This document shows positions 17,537-27,715 of a stretch of 64,000 nt of DNA, piece after piece (the first letter of the stretch is position 1; each line of letters opens with the position of its first letter). Location of the stretch: NCBI RefSeq assembly GCF_010682065.1, contig NZ_JAAGWG010000009.1, forward strand, positions 88,397 to 152,396. Direction: 5' to 3'. The notes below the pieces were generated by a model, which was given only the letters and a program-made list of their open reading frames with translations, made no database searches and was not told where the DNA came from. Source of the DNA: Blastococcus saxobsidens. GTDB lineage: Bacteria; Actinomycetota; Actinomycetes; Mycobacteriales; Geodermatophilaceae. The position numbers and the translations under genes are program-made.

Positions 17537-19861
17537 TCAGACCGTCCGGAGACGCGGCCGACGGCCTCCCGGCGTCGGCGGGCCACCGGGGGTGGTGCCC
17601 TCCGGGCCGGCGGGCGGCGCGGCGGGCGCCGGCGGGACGCACCGGATGACGGCCTCGGCGGCGTAGCGGGTGTTGAACTGCTCGCGCTCGATCTCCGAGC
17701 CCGTCGTCAGGTCGCGGAACACCCGGGTGACCGTCACGTCGAAGCCGGGGACCCCCGACTGCGGGATGCAGTCGCCGTCGTCGGGCTTCTCCAGCTGCGC
17801 CGGCTCGCGCCGGTTCGTGCGCGGGCCCTCGATCGCCTGGATCTCGTACCGCTTGGTCCCGTAGAAGGTCACCGTCAGCGACCCCGACGTCGTGGCGGTG
17901 TCGACGTAGATGCCGGTGTCGCTGTCGTTGCGCCACTGCAGGTCGATGAGGCCCTCGTAGACGGTGGCCTCGCGCCCGGCGGGGTAGCGGTCGATGTAGA
18001 AGCTGTGCGGCTTGTGGTAGACGTCCTCGAGGCCGGCGAAGAAGACGGCGTTGAACATCGTGGTGGCGAACTGGCTCACGCCGCCGCCGACGGCCTTGGA
18101 CAGCTGCCCGCCGCTGATCACGGTGGCCTCGACGTAGCCCTGCGGCACGCCGCGCGGGCCGGTGTAGCCGTTGAGGCTGAAGGTCTCACCCGGCAGGACC
18201 AGCGCGCCGTCCACCTCCGCGGCCACCACGCGGATGTTGGTGCCGCTGGCGGGGTTGGAGATCCGCGTGGTGAAGCTGCTGACCTCTTCCCGGATCCCGA
18301 GCGCCTCCGCCTCCTGGGTGGTGAGGTCGGCGGGGACGGGGCCGAGCTCGGCGGTGACCGTGCGCGGGGCATCCTCCGGCAGCACCGCGAGCAGCTGCTC
18401 GGCGAGGGCGGCCGGGTCGATGCCGGTGCCGTCCACCGAGGGGACGACGGAGACCGAGCCTCCCGAGATCTGGAAGGTGGCGTCCTTGGCCGGGGTGCCG
18501 AACCGCCCCAGCTCGTCCCCGAGAGCGGTCTGCAGCTGCGCCGGGTCGATCCCGACGGCCAGCGTGCCGTCCTCCTGCGGTGTGAAGGTGAGCGACGCCG
18601 CGATCGCCTCCGCCGAGACCTCCGCCGTCGTGGCGCCGTCCTGGCTGACCACGGCGACCGGTGCCGACAGGCCCGGCGCCACCGTCTCGTCGAGGACGCG
18701 CTCGGCCTCCGCCGCGGTGACCGACACACCCTCGACGTCGACGGGGAGCTCGATCGGCGTCGTCGGGTCGCTCCCGGCCGCCAGCGCGTCGGTGATGGCC
18801 TCGGCGGCTCCGTCGCGGTCCAGGGTGCGCCCGTCCTGCGGAGCCACCACCGAGGGCGTGGTGCCCTCGATCGCGATCGTCGCGTCGACCGGTGCCCGGT
18901 CGACCTGCTCGGCCAGCGTGTCCATCTGAGCGGCCAGGGCGGTGTCCTCGCCGGTGAGGACGGGCTCGACCTCGCGGTCGGAGAACAGGGTGACCAGGCG
19001 GGTCCAGGGGTTCAGCGGCTGGTCGTCCGCGACGTCCACGGTCGCGTCGACGTCCAGGCCGATGCCGGCCGTGGCGGGGGAGAACGGCAGGGTGACGTCG
19101 TCGGCGCGCACCTGGTGCTCGGCGGCGACCCGGGGGGCCAGCTCCTGCTCGAGCACCTCGGCGGCGCGGGCGGGGGACAGGCCGCCGACGTCGACGCCGG
19201 CCACGACGGTCGAGCGCGGCACGTCGCCCGAGGAGAGCAGCAGGTCCACGCCGTAGGTCGCGGCCAGGAGCGCCAGGGCGCCGGCCGGGACCAGCGCGGC
19301 ACGACGCCGCCACCAGGGCGTGCGCGGGCCGCCTGCGGGCGGCTGGGCCGGCGGGGGGCCGTCGCCGGCCCCGGAGTGGTCGTCGATACCGGAGCGGTCG
19401 TCGATGCCCGAGCGGTCGTCCCCGGCGCGGTCGCCCAGCGGCGGGACGACGGCGGTCGGGTGGTCGGTGCCGCCGAACCCGTGGCCGGACAGGTCCAGGC
19501 GCTGGGTGCCGTCGAGGTCCTCGCCGGCGGAGGTGGCGTGCGGCCCGTGCGCCGTGTCCCCGGCGGCCGGCGCAGCGGCCGCCGGATGGGCGGCGGGCTC
19601 CGGGGGAGCGGAGGGGGCGGGCGGCTGGGCGGCGGGCGGCTCAGCGGCAGCCGGCGGAGCCGCAGCGACCGGGACGGCCGGCGGCTGGGCGGCGGCCGGT
19701 GGGGCCTCCGGAGCGCCACGCTGCCAGTCCCGGCCGACCGGGCGGGTGTCGTCGGGCTCGGCACCGAAGCCCTGGCCCGACGTCGCCGGGCCGGGACGTC
19801 CGTCTCCGCCGTCCGCAGGCATGCGGACGGTCTCGTCGGACACGGGGTGCTGCTGGGACAT
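17537..19861 (-). CDS. VanW-family protein with peptidoglycan-binding-like repeats
   Basis: A 774-aa single-pass membrane protein. Residues 1 to about 190 are a Pro/Ala-rich cytoplasmic region with three short DRSGIDD/DHSGAGD-type repeats; one transmembrane helix follows (ALVPAGALALLAATYGVDLL). Outside are two putative PG_binding_4 modules (VAGVDVGGLSPARAAEVLEQ and the second around VSVTAAEAERVLDE), then the VanW domain (RISNPASGTNIRVVAAEVDG, LPGETFSLN, GGGVSQFATTMFNAVFFAGL) and a Pro-rich tail. The ATG at 19861 has GGAGGA 7 nt upstream; an ATG 39 codons earlier has no ribosome site. The family is linked to the cell wall, but its activity is not established. Confidence 0.87.
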   Translation of the reverse strand: MSQQHPVSDETVRMPADGGDGRPGPATSGQGFGAEPDDTRPVGRDWQRGAPEAPPAAAQPPAVPVAAAPPAAAEPPAAQPPAPSAPPEPAAHPAAAAPAAGDTAHGPHATSAGEDLDGTQRLDLSGHGFGGTDHPTAVVPPLGDRAGDDRSGIDDRSGIDDHSGAGDGPPPAQPPAGGPRTPWWRRRAALVPAGALALLAATYGVDLLLSSGDVPRSTVVAGVDVGGLSPARAAEVLEQELAPRVAAEHQVRADDVTLPFSPATAGIGLDVDATVDVADDQPLNPWTRLVTLFSDREVEPVLTGEDTALAAQMDTLAEQVDRAPVDATIAIEGTTPSVVAPQDGRTLDRDGAAEAITDALAAGSDPTTPIELPVDVEGVSVTAAEAERVLDETVAPGLSAPVAVVSQDGATTAEVSAEAIAASLTFTPQEDGTLAVGIDPAQLQTALGDELGRFGTPAKDATFQISGGSVSVVPSVDGTGIDPAALAEQLLAVLPEDAPRTVTAELGPVPADLTTQEAEALGIREEVSSFTTRISNPASGTNIRVVAAEVDGALVLPGETFSLNGYTGPRGVPQGYVEATVISGGQLSKAVGGGVSQFATTMFNAVFFAGLEDVYHKPHSFYIDRYPAGREATVYEGLIDLQWRNDSDTGIYVDTATTSGSLTVTFYGTKRYEIQAIEGPRTNRREPAQLEKPDDGDCIPQSGVPGFDVTVTRVFRDLTTGSEIEREQFNTRYAAEAVIRCVPPAPAAPPAGPEGTTPGGPPTPGGRRPRLRTV

Positions 19862-20003
19862 CGGGTGTTCCTCCGGTTGGCGCTGGCCGGGGGTCCCCGG
19901 GAATGACGGAGCCGCCGGCCCGACGCCCGCACGAGGCGGGGAGTCGGACGCGGCGGCGTCGTCGGGTGAGGCAGTCATCGCGGGCGCGACGATATCGCCT
20001 CTC

Positions 20004-20228
20004 TCACGCGGTTACGTGCTGCTCGCCCTCTGTGTCGATGATGTCGACGGCGATGTCACGGAGCTTGCTCTCGTACTCCCGGGCGTGGTGCCCGCAGAAC
20101 ACGAGGTCGCTACCGCTGGCGAGCACGACACGGACCTTGGCCAGGGCGCCACAACGGTCGCAGTGGAAGGGCACGACCAGGTCGTCGGCGGCGGGGGTCG
20201 TCGTCAGCGTCTGGGTCATCTGGGTCAT
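20004..20228 (-). CDS. Small zinc-ribbon-like protein (DUF7455-type)
   Basis: A 74-aa actinobacterial protein with CDRCGA and CGHHAREYESKL, a C-x2-C...C-x2-H set typical of a small zinc ribbon. It is conserved near sigA in actinobacteria as far as I recall. The function is unknown. A GTG codon directly precedes the chosen ATG and a further ATG lies three codons later, so the exact start is uncertain. Confidence 0.8.
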   Translation of the reverse strand: MTQMTQTLTTTPAADDLVVPFHCDRCGALAKVRVVLASGSDLVFCGHHAREYESKLRDIAVDIIDTEGEQHVTA

Positions 20229-20617
20229 CACTCGCTCTCTACCGCACGGACCCGCGGCTGCGGATCGGCCTCCTGCACAGCGCCAGGATGGCCCCTCGTG
20301 TTCCCGTTCCCGTTGCCATCGTCGCGGACTCGCCGAAAGAGATGAGTCCGTGACCGACTGCAGCGCGGTCGGGTCCAGCAGGGGACATCACTGGGTGGAA
20401 CTGGTGGTGCACGTACCGGTCGTCATCGGAGCCCCGGGTGGGAGACCGGGACGACCGTCTGTCCCTGCTGTCTTGCCTCTCCCACGCTACGCCGTCTACC
20501 CGACGGATGCCGACGTACACCGGCCGCTATCACTCTGTGACCCGTCCGGGTCACCCGGCGGCTCCGCGCGACGAGGGCCCGGCATGCGGTGCATGCCGGG
20601 CCCTCGTCGTGGTCGGG
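20229..20617. other. Gap between the zinc-ribbon gene and sigA
   Basis: The 389 bases hold the promoter region of the zinc-ribbon gene and, at the right end, the sigA terminator. Open frames here lack conserved sequence and ribosome sites. No RNA gene was recognised. Confidence 0.6.
20570..20608 (-). terminator. Terminator hairpin of sigA
   Basis: A perfect 18-bp stem (GACGAGGGCCCGGCATGC and its complement) with a 3-base loop, 9 bases beyond the sigA stop codon. Confidence 0.85.
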
Positions 20618-21961
<1,344 letters not shown>

Positions 21962-22245
21962 TCAGGTTCCTTCCCGTACTGGGTTCGTTCCCCGGGGGAC
22001 CGTGTGGTCCGCGGGCAGCGGCTCCGGCCAGTGCCCGGGGGCGGGGGAGGTCCCGGCAGACCGGCGCGGCGTTTGACCGCGATCGGAGCAGGGGATCCCT
22101 CCCGGCTGGAGGGCGACGGGCTGGGGCTTCACCATTGTAACGACGTCCCGCGGTGAAACCATCGCCTCGGATCGGTGGTCCTCGCTCCGACGGGGCGGTC
22201 GGGGCCGGACCGGGAGGGTGCGGTGCCGTCCCGGCAGCACGCCGG

Positions 22246-22989
22246 TCAGGGTTCGAGCTGCTCGGCGGCGGCCAGCGCGGCACCGACGATCCCGGCGTCG
22301 TTCTGCAGTTCCGCCGGGACGACGGGGGTGCGGGTGGTGAGCAGCGGCACCCACTTGTGCGACTTCTTGCTCACCCCGCCGCCGACGATGATCAGGTCCG
22401 GCCAGAGCCCCGCCTCCAGGACGTCGAGGTAGCGGTCCACCCGGGCGGCCCAGTCCGGGTAGCTGAGCTCCTCGCGCTCGCGGGCGGCCGCCGACGCCCG
22501 CCCCTCACCGTCCTCGCCGTCGACCTGGATGTGACCGAACTCGGTGTTGGGGACGAGCCGGCCGTCCACGAACAGGGCGCTGCCGATGCCGGTGCCGAAG
22601 GTGAGCATGAGCACGACGCCGGCACGGTCCCGGCCCGCGCCGTAGCGCATCTCGGCCAGGCCGGCGGCGTCCGCGTCGTTGAGCGTCTGCACGGCGCCGG
22701 GGATCCGCTGGGACAGGCCCGCGTCGACGTCGGTCCCGATCCAGCTCTTGTCCACGTTCGCCGCCGTGTGCGCGACCCCGGACTTCATCACCCCCGGGAA
22801 CGTGACACCGACCTCGCCGGTCCAGCCGAAGGAGTCCACGATCGTCGCGACGACGCCGTAGACCGACTCCGGCAGCGAGGGCTGCGGTGTCTCGATCCGC
22901 AGCCGCTCCCCGATGAGTCGTCCCTGGTCCAGATCGACCAGGCACCCCTTGATGCCGCTGCCGCCGATGTCCACCCCGAAGCCCTGCAC
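22246..22989 (-). CDS. ppgK: Polyphosphate glucokinase
   Basis: A 247-aa ROK-fold kinase that phosphorylates glucose with polyphosphate or ATP. Landmarks: the phosphate-1 loop FGVDIGGSGIKG (4-15), the sugar site LNDADAAGLAEM, the ATP/polyP loop LTFGTGIGSALF, and a basic GGGVSKKSHKW segment expected in polyphosphate-using members. The length fits PpgK (about 250-270 aa) rather than a ROK repressor, as there is no helix-turn-helix. The GTG start follows TAACCT by 6 nt without a ribosome site, so a leaderless transcript is likely. Next to sigA, as in mycobacteria. Confidence 0.93.
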   Translation of the reverse strand: MQGFGVDIGGSGIKGCLVDLDQGRLIGERLRIETPQPSLPESVYGVVATIVDSFGWTGEVGVTFPGVMKSGVAHTAANVDKSWIGTDVDAGLSQRIPGAVQTLNDADAAGLAEMRYGAGRDRAGVVLMLTFGTGIGSALFVDGRLVPNTEFGHIQVDGEDGEGRASAAAREREELSYPDWAARVDRYLDVLEAGLWPDLIIVGGGVSKKSHKWVPLLTTRTPVVPAELQNDAGIVGAALAAAEQLEP

Positions 22990-22995
22990 GCGGAC

Positions 22996-23001
22996 AGGTT
23001 A
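22996..23001 (-). promoter_or_regulatory. Probable -10 hexamer of leaderless ppgK mRNA
   Basis: TAACCT on the minus strand, 6 nt before the GTG start. No Shine-Dalgarno sequence is present. The -35 area falls within an interspersed repeat and shows no TTGACA. Confidence 0.55.
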
Positions 23002-23004
23002 GTA

Positions 23005-23054
23005 GAAGGACCCCCCGCCCCCCCGCCGCTCGCAGGCTCGCAGCGGGCCCCTGC
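23005..23054. repeat. Interspersed ~50-bp repeat, copy A
   Basis: Starts GAAGGACCCC, has a C-rich block, then CCGCTCGCAGGCTCGCAGCG and GGGCCCCTGC. Copies B (26212) and C (33375) share the same order of blocks. The core can form a stem (CCCGCCGC with GCxGCGGG, one mismatch) with a loop of about ten bases. It lies between divergent ppgK and the phosphatase gene. Confidence 0.8.
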
Positions 23055-23094
23055 GAGAGGGCCGCGCGGTGCGAGCTGCGGCAGGATCGGAGTC

Positions 23095-23916
23095 GTGAAC
23101 GCTCCCGGCCGGGCCGACGACACCCCCTCCCAGCTGCTCGCTCTCGCCGTGGCGGCCGCCCGCGAGGCGGCCGACCTGGTGGCCCGCGGACGGGACGGCG
23201 CCGGCGAGCACGTCGGCACGAAGTCCAGCCCGGTGGACGTCGTGACGGCGGTCGACGCGGCCAGCGAGGCCCTCCTGGTGGACCGCCTGCTCGGTGCCCG
23301 CCCGGACGACGGCGTCCTGGGGGAGGAGGGTGCCTCGCGGGAGGGGACCAGCGGGGTGCGCTGGGTCGTCGACCCCATCGACGGCACGGTCAACTTCCTC
23401 TACGGCGTACCGGCCTACGCGGTGTCGGTGGCGGCCGAGGTCGACGGCGTGGTCCGTGCCGGCGTGGTGCTCGACGTGGCCACCGGCGAGCTGTTCACCG
23501 CCACGTCCGGTGGAGGCGCGTGGCTGACCGCGCCGGGGCGCCCGGAGCTCCGCCTGGCGGTCTCGGGGCCGTCGTCCCTGGAGCTGACCCTCGTGGCGAC
23601 CGGGTTCGGCTACCGGGCCGAGCAGCGGGCGGCGCAGGGGCAGGTCGTCGCCCGCCTGCTCCCGCGGGTGCGCGACATCCGGCGGTTCGGGAGTGCGGCG
23701 CTGGATCTCTGCGCGGTCGCCGCCGGCCGGGTGGACGCCTACTACGAGCTGGGCCTGAACCCGTGGGACCACGCGGCGGGAGCCCTGGTGGCCGCCGAGG
23801 CCGGCGCGGTGGTCTCCGGTCTCGGGGGCGCGGCGCCCGGGGAGCCGATGATGATCGCGGCCGCGCCGACGGTGGCCGCGGAGTTCCTGGACCTGGTGGA
23901 GGAGCTGCACCGCTGA
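23095..23916 (+). CDS. Inositol monophosphatase-family protein (SuhB-like)
   Basis: A 273-aa metal-dependent phosphatase. Motifs: GEEGASREG (metal-binding Glu), DPIDGTVNFLYG (about 97-108, metal ligands Asp, Asp and the catalytic Thr) and NPWDHAAGALVAAEAG (third metal Asp). The substrate could be myo-inositol-1-phosphate, which is relevant to inositol lipids, or another sugar phosphate. GTG start at 23095 with CAGGAT 7 nt before it. The corresponding mycobacterial gene in this neighbourhood is suhB (from memory). Confidence 0.9.
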   Translation: MNAPGRADDTPSQLLALAVAAAREAADLVARGRDGAGEHVGTKSSPVDVVTAVDAASEALLVDRLLGARPDDGVLGEEGASREGTSGVRWVVDPIDGTVNFLYGVPAYAVSVAAEVDGVVRAGVVLDVATGELFTATSGGGAWLTAPGRPELRLAVSGPSSLELTLVATGFGYRAEQRAAQGQVVARLLPRVRDIRRFGSAALDLCAVAAGRVDAYYELGLNPWDHAAGALVAAEAGAVVSGLGGAAPGEPMMIAAAPTVAAEFLDLVEELHR

Positions 23917-23929
23917 CGGCGGCGCCCGG

Positions 23930-24469
23930 TCAGCAGCCGGTGGGGGCGTCCTCGACGGCGGTCAGCGCCGCCTCGACGTCCTCGACGCTGGCCAGCCCGG
24001 GGAACTCCGGGCCGAGCACCAGGTCCACCTCCGCGGTGGACCGGGTGTCCTGGTACTCGGTCGCACCCGGGAGGTAGACCGACATGTACCGGGCCTGGTC
24101 GCTGCCGCGCTTGCCGAAGCGGACCTCCCCGACGCCCTCGACCTCGCGCTGGCCGGAGTCGTTGGCGACCTCGGTCACGGTGAGCCCGCGCTCCCGGAGC
24201 TGGTCGGCCACCTGGCCGGCCAGGCCGCTGGAGTCCGTCGCGTTGAACACACGGACCAGCACGCTGCCCGGCTCCAGCGAGGGCGGGGCCGCCTCGGCGC
24301 TCGCGCAGGCCTGCGCCTGGTCGGCCTCCCGCTCGCGGTCCTGGCGCACCACGGTCCACCAGACCGCACCGGCGGCGAGGGCCAGCACGAGCAGGAAGAT
24401 CAGCGGGGGCAGCGGCCGGCGACCACTGCGGGGGCGCACCGGGGGGCGGGCGGCGGTGCGCTCGGTCAC
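23930..24469 (-). CDS. LytR C-terminal-domain membrane protein (Cei-like)
   Basis: A 179-aa protein: a short cytoplasmic N-terminus rich in Arg/Pro, one transmembrane helix (LPPLIFLLVLALAAGAVWWT, about 20-39), then a LytR_C domain (VLVRVFNATDSSGLAGQVAD, LRERGLTVTEVAND, VDLVLGPEFPG). It has no LCP catalytic domain, so it is not a ligase. GTG start with GAGGAG 7 nt upstream. Position and domain match M. tuberculosis Cei (Rv2700), needed for cell-envelope integrity; equivalence is inferred. Confidence 0.88.
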   Translation of the reverse strand: MTERTAARPPVRPRSGRRPLPPLIFLLVLALAAGAVWWTVVRQDREREADQAQACASAEAAPPSLEPGSVLVRVFNATDSSGLAGQVADQLRERGLTVTEVANDSGQREVEGVGEVRFGKRGSDQARYMSVYLPGATEYQDTRSTAEVDLVLGPEFPGLASVEDVEAALTAVEDAPTGC

Positions 24470-24588
24470 GGTGATGCTCCTCGGGCGTGCACCCGGAAGG
24501 CGCGGCGTCATCCGGTGCCGGGGCGACCGGACGGCCCACGTCCTGGTGCGGACGGCTGTCGGTCCGAGCTTAGGGGCGCGGCGCGCTC

Positions 24589-25635
24589 CTAGATCGCACC
24601 GTCCTCCAGCGCGGCGCGTCCCAGCTCCACGCACGGATCGATCCGCTCGGCGTAACCGCTGGTGTCCTTGCCGGCCATGGCCCCGGCGGCCGAGCGGGCG
24701 ACGATGCCGGCGACGATCGCCGCGAACTTGAAGTAGGCGAAACCCACGTACCAGGACAGGTCGGAGAGGTCCAGGCCGCTGCGCTCCGCGTACCGCGCCG
24801 CGACCTCCGCGCGGGTGGGGAACCCCTCCAGCGCCGTCACCGTGCTCTGCCCGGCGACGCTGCGCTCGCCGGCCTGCGGCCAGTAGACGTGCAGCATGCC
24901 GAGATCGGCCAGCGGGTCGCCCACGGTCGACATCTCCCAGTCCAGGACCGCGCGGACGCGGCCGGGGACCTCGGGGTCGAGCAGGCAGTTGTCCAGCCGG
25001 AAGTCGCCGTGGACGATGCCGTGCCGCTGCGTGGTGGGGACGGTCTCGGCCAGCCGGGCAGCGAGGGCGTCCAGGCCCGGGCGCTCGCGGTCGCGGGTGG
25101 CCTCCCACTGCTGGGTCCAGCGACGCACCTGGCGGCCCATGAAGCCCTCCGGGCGGCCGAAGTCGGCCAGGCCCACCGCGACGTGGTCGACGGAGTGCAG
25201 GTCGGCCAGGACGTCGACCAGGCCCTCGCCCATCGCGCGCCGGCGGGCGGGGTCGTCGGCGTAGCCCGCCGGGATCCGGTCCACGACGTGCAGGCCGACG
25301 ACGCGCTCCATCACGTAGAACGGCGCACCCAGCACCGCCGGGTCGGTGCACAGGTGCAGCGTGCGGGGAACCGGGACCGGCGTGGCACCCAGCGCCGAGA
25401 TCACCCGGTGCTCACGGGCCATGTCGTGCGCGGTGGCCAGGACGGCCCCCGTGGGCGGCCGGCGGAGGATCACCGCGTCGTCGGCCGACCCGCTCTCCGG
25501 CGTCACCACGTAGGTGAGGTTGGACATGCCCGCCGCGATCAGCTCGACGGACACCGATCGCCAACGGTCGTGCCCCAGGGCGGAGGCCAGGTAGGGGCCT
25601 ACGACGGCTGGATCGGCACCTGCGGGAGTCGCCAC
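24589..25635 (-). CDS. Phosphotransferase (APH/acyl-CoA-dehydrogenase-10-type kinase) family protein
   Basis: A 348-aa protein with an aminoglycoside-phosphotransferase fold. The catalytic loop is HGDFRLDNCLLD (about 209-220) and the metal-binding segment DWEMSTVGDPLADLG. Such proteins in actinobacteria often accompany acyl-CoA dehydrogenases and phosphorylate hydroxyacyl groups rather than antibiotics; the substrate here is unknown. The GTG at 25635 follows TACCCT by 6 nt (leaderless signature). The frame continues 62 codons upstream without conserved features, so the shorter form is preferred. Confidence 0.83.
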   Translation of the reverse strand: MATPAGADPAVVGPYLASALGHDRWRSVSVELIAAGMSNLTYVVTPESGSADDAVILRRPPTGAVLATAHDMAREHRVISALGATPVPVPRTLHLCTDPAVLGAPFYVMERVVGLHVVDRIPAGYADDPARRRAMGEGLVDVLADLHSVDHVAVGLADFGRPEGFMGRQVRRWTQQWEATRDRERPGLDALAARLAETVPTTQRHGIVHGDFRLDNCLLDPEVPGRVRAVLDWEMSTVGDPLADLGMLHVYWPQAGERSVAGQSTVTALEGFPTRAEVAARYAERSGLDLSDLSWYVGFAYFKFAAIVAGIVARSAAGAMAGKDTSGYAERIDPCVELGRAALEDGAI

Positions 25636-25641
25636 GGCCGC

Positions 25642-25647
25642 AGGGTA
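25642..25647 (-). promoter_or_regulatory. Probable -10 hexamer of leaderless phosphotransferase mRNA
   Basis: TACCCT on the minus strand, 6 nt before the GTG at 25635; no ribosome site is present. Confidence 0.5.
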
Positions 25648-25910
25648 ACCTCTGGCGCTCCGCCGCCCGCCCGACCGCGCGAGGGCCCGATGTGTCGCCT
25701 CTGCTGGGGCGGGCACAAAACGGGCCCCTGCAGCGTTGGCGGGCTGCCGGTCCTCTGCGAGGGGGACCGGTTCGATCGGGCGCCCCACCACCGGGCCCCG
25801 GACCGACCACCGATCGCCCACCGGCGACCGGAAGGACGACGGCGCGCACCCGGCGCCGCGTCAGACGAGCGGGTACGACACCCGCGCGACCCCGGAGGAG
25901 GGGCACACCC

Positions 25911-26210
25911 ATGGCCACCGACTACGACGCCCCGCGCCGCAACGAGACCGACGAGCTCGGCGAGGACTCGCTGGAGGAGCTCAAGGCGCGGCGGGCCGAG
26001 GCGCAGTCCTCGTCCGTCGACGTCGACGAGACCGACTTCAACGAGAACCTCGAGCTCCCCGGCGCCGACCTGTCCGGCGAGGAGCTCACCGTCCGCGTCC
26101 TGCCCAAGCAGGAGGACGAGTTCACCTGCTCGCGCTGCTTCCTGGTGCAGCACCGCACCCGGCTGGCCTCCACCCGGGGCGACCAGCAGCTCTGCCGCGA
26201 CTGCGCCTGA
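25911..26210 (+). CDS. DUF4193-family protein
   Basis: A 99-aa acidic actinobacterial protein: MATDYDAPRRNETDELGEDS at the start and a C-terminal zinc-ribbon-like part (FTCSRCFLVQHRTRLA, CRDCA) with two CxxC pairs. The strong ribosome site GGAGGAGGGG precedes the ATG. It corresponds to Rv2699c in the same neighbourhood (from memory). The function is unknown; the two CxxC pairs and the length suggest a transcription- or polymerase-associated small protein, but this is speculation. Confidence 0.9.
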   Translation: MATDYDAPRRNETDELGEDSLEELKARRAEAQSSSVDVDETDFNENLELPGADLSGEELTVRVLPKQEDEFTCSRCFLVQHRTRLASTRGDQQLCRDCA

Positions 26211-26211
26211 C

Positions 26212-26260
26212 GAAGGACCCCGTGCCTCCCGCCACTCGCACGCTCGCGGCGGGGCCCTGC
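26212..26260. repeat. Interspersed ~50-bp repeat, copy B
   Basis: GAAGGACCCCGTGCCTCCCG, then CCACTCGCACGCTCGCGGCG and GGGCCCTGC. It begins directly after the DUF4193 stop codon. The stem CCCGCC/GGCGGG is perfect here. Confidence 0.8.
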
Positions 26261-26295
26261 ACGGGGCCGTTCCATCCTGCTGCTGAGGGGGACCG

Positions 26296-27180
26296 ATGAC
26301 GGATCACACGGCGCGCACCGGCGCGCCTCGGGACGTCCCGCCCCCGCGGCCGGTCTCGCCGCCCCCGCCGGTGCCCGCCGAGGAGAGCCCGCTGGCCCGG
26401 GCGGGCCGGGCGATCGCCGAGGCGGTGGCCGGCCTCGCCGGCTCGGGCCCCGGACGGTCGGCCGCCGGCGGGCTGCGCGACGTCGTCGGCGCCGTCGCCG
26501 GTGCTGTCGCGGGCGCCTTCGGGACGTCGGGCGAGCAGCCTGCCCCCGACGCGCGGGCGACCGGTGTCCCCGGCCAGGGGACGACGGGCCAGGCGCGCAA
26601 CCCCGGGGCGCTGCTGGGAGACCTGCTGGCCGTCACCGTGCCCCGCCTCCCGGTCCGGGACCGGGAGCGGCTGCGGCGGGCCCACCCGGGGTCGTCGGAC
26701 GAGGAGATCGCCGATGCGCTCGTCGCCCGGGCCGCCCGCATCACCTCCGGCATCGGCGCGGCCACCGGCGGCCTGTCGGCCGCCCACTGGTTCGCGCCGC
26801 CCTCCCTCCTCGCGGTGCCCCTCGAGCTCGGCGCCGAGACGGTGCTGGTCGCCGCCGTGGAGGTCGTCCTCGTCGCCGAGCTGCACGAGCTGCACGGTCG
26901 TCGCCCGCCCGGCGACGCCGCCGAGCGCGCGTCCGCGTACCTGGGGAGCTGGTCGGAGCAGCGCGCCGTCGACGCCCAGGGCGTCGGCGGGCTGAGCTCC
27001 CTCCTCGGCGCTGCCGGCATGCGCGCGCTGCGCCGCCGGATGACCCGCCGCCTGGCCGGGGCCGTCCCGTCGGCGGCGCCGTTGCTGATCGGTGCCGCGA
27101 TCTCCGGGCGCGTGAACCGCCGGGCCACCGAGTCGCTGGCGCAGCGGGTCCTGGGCGGCCTGCGCCGGCCCCCGGCCTGA
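26296..27180 (+). CDS. Hypothetical Ala-rich membrane-associated protein
   Basis: A 294-aa protein not recognised with certainty. A Pro-rich N-terminus (PPPRPVSPPPPVPAEE) is followed by small-residue helices, a conserved-looking middle (ITSGIGAATGGLSAAHWFAP, then SLLAVPLELGAETVLVAAVE and VVLVAELHELHG) with two possible membrane segments, and a basic C-terminus. The middle recalls EcsC-like proteins, but the match is weak. It stands where mycobacteria have Rv2698, which looks different. GAGGGG precedes the ATG by about 5 nt. It ends just before the dut promoter. Confidence 0.65.
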   Translation: MTDHTARTGAPRDVPPPRPVSPPPPVPAEESPLARAGRAIAEAVAGLAGSGPGRSAAGGLRDVVGAVAGAVAGAFGTSGEQPAPDARATGVPGQGTTGQARNPGALLGDLLAVTVPRLPVRDRERLRRAHPGSSDEEIADALVARAARITSGIGAATGGLSAAHWFAPPSLLAVPLELGAETVLVAAVEVVLVAELHELHGRRPPGDAAERASAYLGSWSEQRAVDAQGVGGLSSLLGAAGMRALRRRMTRRLAGAVPSAAPLLIGAAISGRVNRRATESLAQRVLGGLRRPPA

Positions 27181-27195
27181 GTGCCGGCGCCTTAT

Positions 27196-27201
27196 AGGGT
27201 C
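27196..27201 (+). promoter_or_regulatory. Probable -10 hexamer of leaderless dut mRNA
   Basis: TAGGGT (within TATAGGGT) 6-7 nt before the dut GTG. No ribosome site is present. Confidence 0.6.
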
Positions 27202-27207
27202 GCCGAC

Positions 27208-27714
27208 GTGCCCGAGCCCCTCGCCGAGCTGGACGTCCCGGTCCGGCTCACCCCGCCCGACGGCGTCGTGCCGGGCTACGCCCTGCCCGGCGACGCCGGC
27301 GCCGACCTCGCCGCCGCCGAGGACGTCGAGCTGGCTCCCTTCGAACGCCGGCTCGTCGGCACCGGGGTGGCCGTGGCGATCCCGGAGGGGTACGCCGGCT
27401 TCGTGCACCCCCGCTCGGGTCTCGCCCACCGGCTGGGCCTGAGCCTGGTCAATGCCCCGGGCACCATCGACGCCGGGTACCGCGGCGAGATCAAGGTGAA
27501 CCTGATCAACCTCGATCCCGTTCGCCCGCTGCGGCTGCGCCGGGGCGACCGCATCGCCCAGCTGGTGATCCAGAAGGTGACCCGGGCCCGGTTCGTGCCG
27601 GTCGCCGAGCTGCCCGCCAGCGAGCGCGGCGAGGGCGGGCACGGCTCGACCGGCGGGCACGCGGGCCCGCCGTCCGCATCCATCGATCCACCAGCACGTG
27701 AGGGGCGGAACTGA
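27208..27714 (+). CDS. dut: Deoxyuridine 5'-triphosphate nucleotidohydrolase
   Basis: A 168-aa homotrimeric-type dUTPase that converts dUTP to dUMP + PPi, preventing uracil incorporation and feeding thymidylate synthesis. The five motifs are visible: [12 protein letters not shown] (1), [12 protein letters not shown] (2), [16 protein letters not shown] (3, uracil pocket), [12 protein letters not shown] (4) and the flexible Gly-rich [13 protein letters not shown] (5). In most family members motif 5 has Phe after GSTG (GSTGF/GSTGG vary), and here it is Gly. The GTG at 27208 follows a -10-like element at 7 nt. The next gene starts one base after the stop. Confidence 0.95.
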   Translation: MPEPLAELDVPVRLTPPDGVVPGYALPGDAGADLAAAEDVELAPFERRLVGTGVAVAIPEGYAGFVHPRSGLAHRLGLSLVNAPGTIDAGYRGEIKVNLINLDPVRPLRLRRGDRIAQLVIQKVTRARFVPVAELPASERGEGGHGSTGGHAGPPSASIDPPAREGRN

Positions 27715-27715
27715 C

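Noticed and set aside
20239..20520. A 93-codon frame between the zinc-ribbon gene and sigA
   Set aside because: Arg/Ser-rich translation, no ribosome site, and it overlaps the promoter region of the neighbouring gene.
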